DNA of 38,055 bases from Candidatus Sigynarchaeota archaeon (GTDB lineage: Archaea > Asgardarchaeota > Lokiarchaeia > Sigynarchaeales > Sigynarchaeaceae): positions 1 through 38,055 of the forward strand of contig JAUQYW010000372.1 of the NCBI GenBank assembly GCA_030587525.1. Direction: 5' to 3'. A program made the translations under genes and the position numbers. Below are positions 35,138 to 38,055 of this stretch, piece after piece. Under the pieces are notes generated by a model that was not told where the DNA came from, did not search any database, and saw nothing but the letters and a program-made list of their open reading frames with translations. How positions within the stretch are numbered: the stretch's first letter is position 1; the number at the start of each line of letters is the position of its first letter.

Positions 35138-35689
35138 ATGATGATGCTGTTTACCCATGATTATGCCGAGCCATCGCAAATAAAGACGTTCGTGCATTGC
35201 GCAAGGAGTTGGTATATCGAAAACCAGCTTAAGATCCGTTTATATAATGATCACGTCGAAATTGGCAAGTACGAGCACGAACATTATTGGCGAAACGCAG
35301 TGAAACGAAAGGACGTGTATATCATATCGGACAAATGGAAGATGAAGGGAAAATGTGATTACATCATTGATGAGCATGGTGTTCAAGTTCCTGTTGAAAT
35401 AAAAAAATCTCGATACGCCGGTCCGGTACCGCCAGAACGTGATGTCATGCAATTAATGGCGTATGTCGTGCTTCTCGAAGAACATTTTTGTTGCACGTAT
35501 AACCACGCTTACATGATTTACACGGGATCCAAGCATAAATGCAGGGTCTTGGTGACGGAGGAATTACGTTCCCGATTAAAAGATTATCTCAATAAGATCC
35601 AGGGTTCCATCAATGATGGAATCATACCTGAGATGAAAAGGAGCGAAAAATGCTTCGGATGTCAATATCACGATTATTGTTGGTCTTGA
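35138..35689 (+). CDS. cas4: Cas4 exonuclease
   Basis: 183 residues, typical for Cas4. Iron-sulfur cysteines C21 (FVHCARSW), C172, C175 and C181 (CFGCQYHDYC) frame a RecB-type nuclease core: GKCDYIID (D74), VPVEIKKSR (E87, K89) and MQLMAYVVLLEE (Q105). It trims prespacers and helps select the PAM. It begins ATGATGATG, and the first ATG is used here. Placed last, after cas1, and immediately before leader 2. Confidence 0.95.
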   Translation: MMMLFTHDYAEPSQIKTFVHCARSWYIENQLKIRLYNDHVEIGKYEHEHYWRNAVKRKDVYIISDKWKMKGKCDYIIDEHGVQVPVEIKKSRYAGPVPPERDVMQLMAYVVLLEEHFCCTYNHAYMIYTGSKHKCRVLVTEELRSRLKDYLNKIQGSINDGIIPEMKRSEKCFGCQYHDYCWS

Positions 35690-35784
35690 AAATGAACATC
35701 GAGCCAAAAACAAGGTAGGAACAAAGTTTTCGCGAGTTTCCGCAGCACCGAGCTAGGCGGAATATAGCGAGATAATTCGGCTTT

Positions 35785-35875
35785 ACATTTATAAAGGCAA
35801 CCCGTTTGACCCGTACGGGAAAAAACGGGATCGTGGATCGCGTCCCGGAGCATTAGTATTGGGATCTAGCAACCT
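35785..35875 (+). promoter_or_regulatory. Leader of CRISPR array 2
   Basis: Inverted copy of leader 1. It shares an exact 26-base block (35819-35844) and the 14-base TATA block ACATTTATAAAGGC (35785-35798), with equal spacing to the first repeat. Transcription should start near 35815 and run right into the array. Within it, CCCGTACGGG (35810-35819) is a perfect palindrome. Confidence 0.87.
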
Positions 35876-38055
35876 CTTATTCTTGAACTAGAGATAGATT
35901 AAAACAGAAAAAAAATCAGTGAATCCGGTGTGAAAGAAGCTGCTTATTCTTGAACTAGAGATAGATTAAAACTTGCTATTGCTGATGCAGTCACGATGGT
36001 CATGATTCTTATTCTTGAACTAGAGATAGATTAAAACGCATAGGTACTCTTGTTCTTGCAGATGACAGCGCGCACCTTGCTTATTCTTGAACTAGAGATA
36101 GATTAAAACGCCAGATGCTCGAAACAGTCAATCTGGGCAATACATGCTTATTCTTGAACTAGAGATAGATTAAAACGAGTCGTTGTAGAAACATTCGGAT
36201 GCGATGCCCGAGCTTATTCTTGAACTAGAGATAGATTAAAACAAGAACTTGGCGCATTCCGCCGGGCTGTAGTTCTCCCTTATTCTTGAACTAGAGATAG
36301 ATTAAAACGCAACGTGCTATCCTTGCACGAGCCCGCCGACACGGCGTTCGCGTCGCTTATTCTTGAACTAGAGATAGATTAAAACGTCGTGTATGGGCCT
36401 AACACCAGATGCGAGCCATCTGCTTATTCTTGAACTAGAGATAGATTAAAACGTATTTGGTCATCTCGCTCCCGCCTCCTTTCTTGACTTATTCTTGAAC
36501 TAGAGATAGATTAAAACTAAAATGGAATAGCAGGATAAAAATCCGAATCCATTACCTTATTCTTGAACTAGAGATAGATTAAAACCGATGACGCGACAAA
36601 TGAACCGCGGAGCCAACAACAACCTTATTCTTGAACTAGAGATAGATTAAAACAAACACGAGATCGAGCAACTCAAGGAAGAAGTCGCCCTTATTCTTGA
36701 ACTAGAGATAGATTAAAACCCTGGGCTACCAGACACTGCCATCCGGTCGAATGTCTGCTTATTCTTGAACTAGAGATAGATTAAAACGGGGAGACATCCA
36801 GATCATCGAGGTGGTCTGCATGACTTATTCTTGAACTAGAGATAGATTAAAACGAAATTGACTTCGAGTATGACTGTCCCGGTATATCTTATTCTTGAAC
36901 TAGAGATAGATTAAAACCGACGATCGCCATGACCGTCGCCCGGTCTATTGTCGTGCTTATTCTTGAACTAGAGATAGATTAAAACAGGATGCATATGCCA
37001 CGACTGACGAGGTACCGATGATCATGTGCTTATTCTTGAACTAGAGATAGATTAAAACGAGAAGAAGGCGCTCGCAAGGAAGGTGGTGACACAAGGCTTA
37101 TTCTTGAACTAGAGATAGATTAAAACCACATCTCAATTGCCCTCCTTCTCTTGATTCTCTCTGCTTATTCTTGAACTAGAGATAGATTAAAACGTTGAGC
37201 AATATATTTTAATACCCGCGCAACAACGTTATTCTCTTATTCTTGAACTAGAGATAGATTAAAACAGGTTTGCCTCGAACATGGCACGCACGGAGAGAAT
37301 GACTTATTCTTGAACTAGAGATAGATTAAAACACGTCGTAAGGAAAGCTTTCGTGTAAGATCCGCGCTTATTCTTGAACTAGAGATAGATTAAAACCCAT
37401 ACGCGAAATACTGGCATTCCTCGCCTGCTATGCCCTTATTCTTGAACTAGAGATAGATTAAAACGCAAGCTGCGAGTCGAGGGGCATGGTGATTGGATTC
37501 CTTATTCTTGAACTAGAGATAGATTAAAACGTAGATGTCATATGCTGGGTTGCCCGACATGATGATCACTTATTCTTGAACTAGAGATAGATTAAAACAT
37601 CGTGACGGAGAAAAATGATCCGAGCTCGTAATTATCATCTTATTCTTGAACTAGAGATAGATTAAAACGGCTTTGCTATCGATGTTTGAAACCTTTTGAT
37701 ATCATCTTATTCTTGAACTAGAGATAGATTAAAACGTGACAATTCGGCGTTATGGGCTACCCGCCGAATTGACCTTATTCTTGAACTAGAGATAGATTAA
37801 AACGTTCGGGCAGGGCGTGCCGCTAGGGAGTCTCGGCATCCTCTCTTATTCTTGAACTAGAGATAGATTAAAACCCATAGCTGAAATACTGGCATTCCTC
37901 GCCTGCTATTCCCCTTATTCTTGAACTAGAGATAGATTAAAACGTGTATTCATCCTCCAGCACGATGTTGTTGCTCACCACTTATTCTTGAACTTGAGAT
38001 AGATTAAAACGCGTGTCGCCTCCAGCCCCGCAGAACAGCTCCAAGACTTATTCTT
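35876..38055 (+). CRISPR. CRISPR array 2 (32 full repeats, 1 partial, 32 spacers; continues beyond window)
   Basis: The 30-base repeat begins CTTATTCTTGAACTAGAGAT and ends ATTAAAAC. It differs from the array 1 repeat at one position (G for A), and the difference holds in every unit. The first repeat is at 35876, next to the leader. Units follow at about 65-77 base intervals to 37981, and a partial one begins at 38047. The unit at 37981 carries an extra A-to-T change, as older repeats often do. Spacers are mostly 34-39 bases, with long ones of 42 (36038), 47 (36309), 43 (36986) and 42 (37194). Confidence 0.98.

Noticed and set aside
23600..38055. Self-targeting spacers within this window
   Set aside because: None was noticed by eye between the spacers and the genes here, but a full search was not possible.

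Overview
The window looks archaeal. TATA-box promoters lie about 25 bases ahead of several start codons, which implies leaderless mRNAs. Many genes overlap by ATGA or TGATG. There is a type I-D CRISPR-Cas locus with a Csa3-type CARF regulator, crRNA handles ending ATTAAAAC, and very large surface proteins carrying FG-GAP, Ig-like, thrombospondin-type-3 and lamin-tail-like domains joined to cytosolic winged-helix modules. Such surface proteins would suit an Asgard or other large-genome archaeon. The lineage is an inference; no rRNA or marker gene is present.

Bases 1-14105 (minus strand) are one uninterrupted reading frame of at least 4,701 codons that runs off the left edge. It encodes a giant membrane-anchored surface protein: four N-terminal membrane segments in two hairpins, a long Arg/Trp/Ala-rich cytosolic region, two tandem 60-residue winged-helix-like repeats, a fifth membrane segment, then about 3,800 residues outside the cell (Ig-like modules, an FG-GAP-type propeller and two lamin-tail-like domains). 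Divergent from it are a flavodoxin-fold protein (14453-15010) and an 848-residue FG-GAP/TSP3/transmembrane/winged-helix protein (15136-17682). Both large proteins link an extracellular sensor-like part to a cytosolic DNA-binding-like part.

Bases 17.7-23.6 kb are an accessory, compositionally mosaic region. It holds a CoiA-like nuclease gene split by one in-frame TAA, a PD-(D/E)XK-like nuclease of a widespread uncharacterised family, a GC-rich minus-strand operon of three overlapping genes (the last also broken by a TAA), a SWT1-type HEPN protein fused to a seven-repeat WD40 propeller, and a HEPN remnant.

Bases 23.6-38.06 kb are a complete type I-D CRISPR-Cas locus. Array 1 (14 repeats, 13 spacers) and array 2 (33 repeats seen, 32 spacers, running off the right edge) point away from each other and flank the cas genes. 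Their leaders are near-identical mirror images. csa3 and cas3' read left. cas10d (HD), a separate small-subunit-like gene, csc2/cas7, csc1/cas5, cas6, cas2, cas1 and cas4 read right from a shared bidirectional promoter. Notable points are the stand-alone small-subunit gene, the duplicated leaders, a pair of spacers that differ by codon-like substitutions, and the HEPN-WD40 protein next to the arrays.
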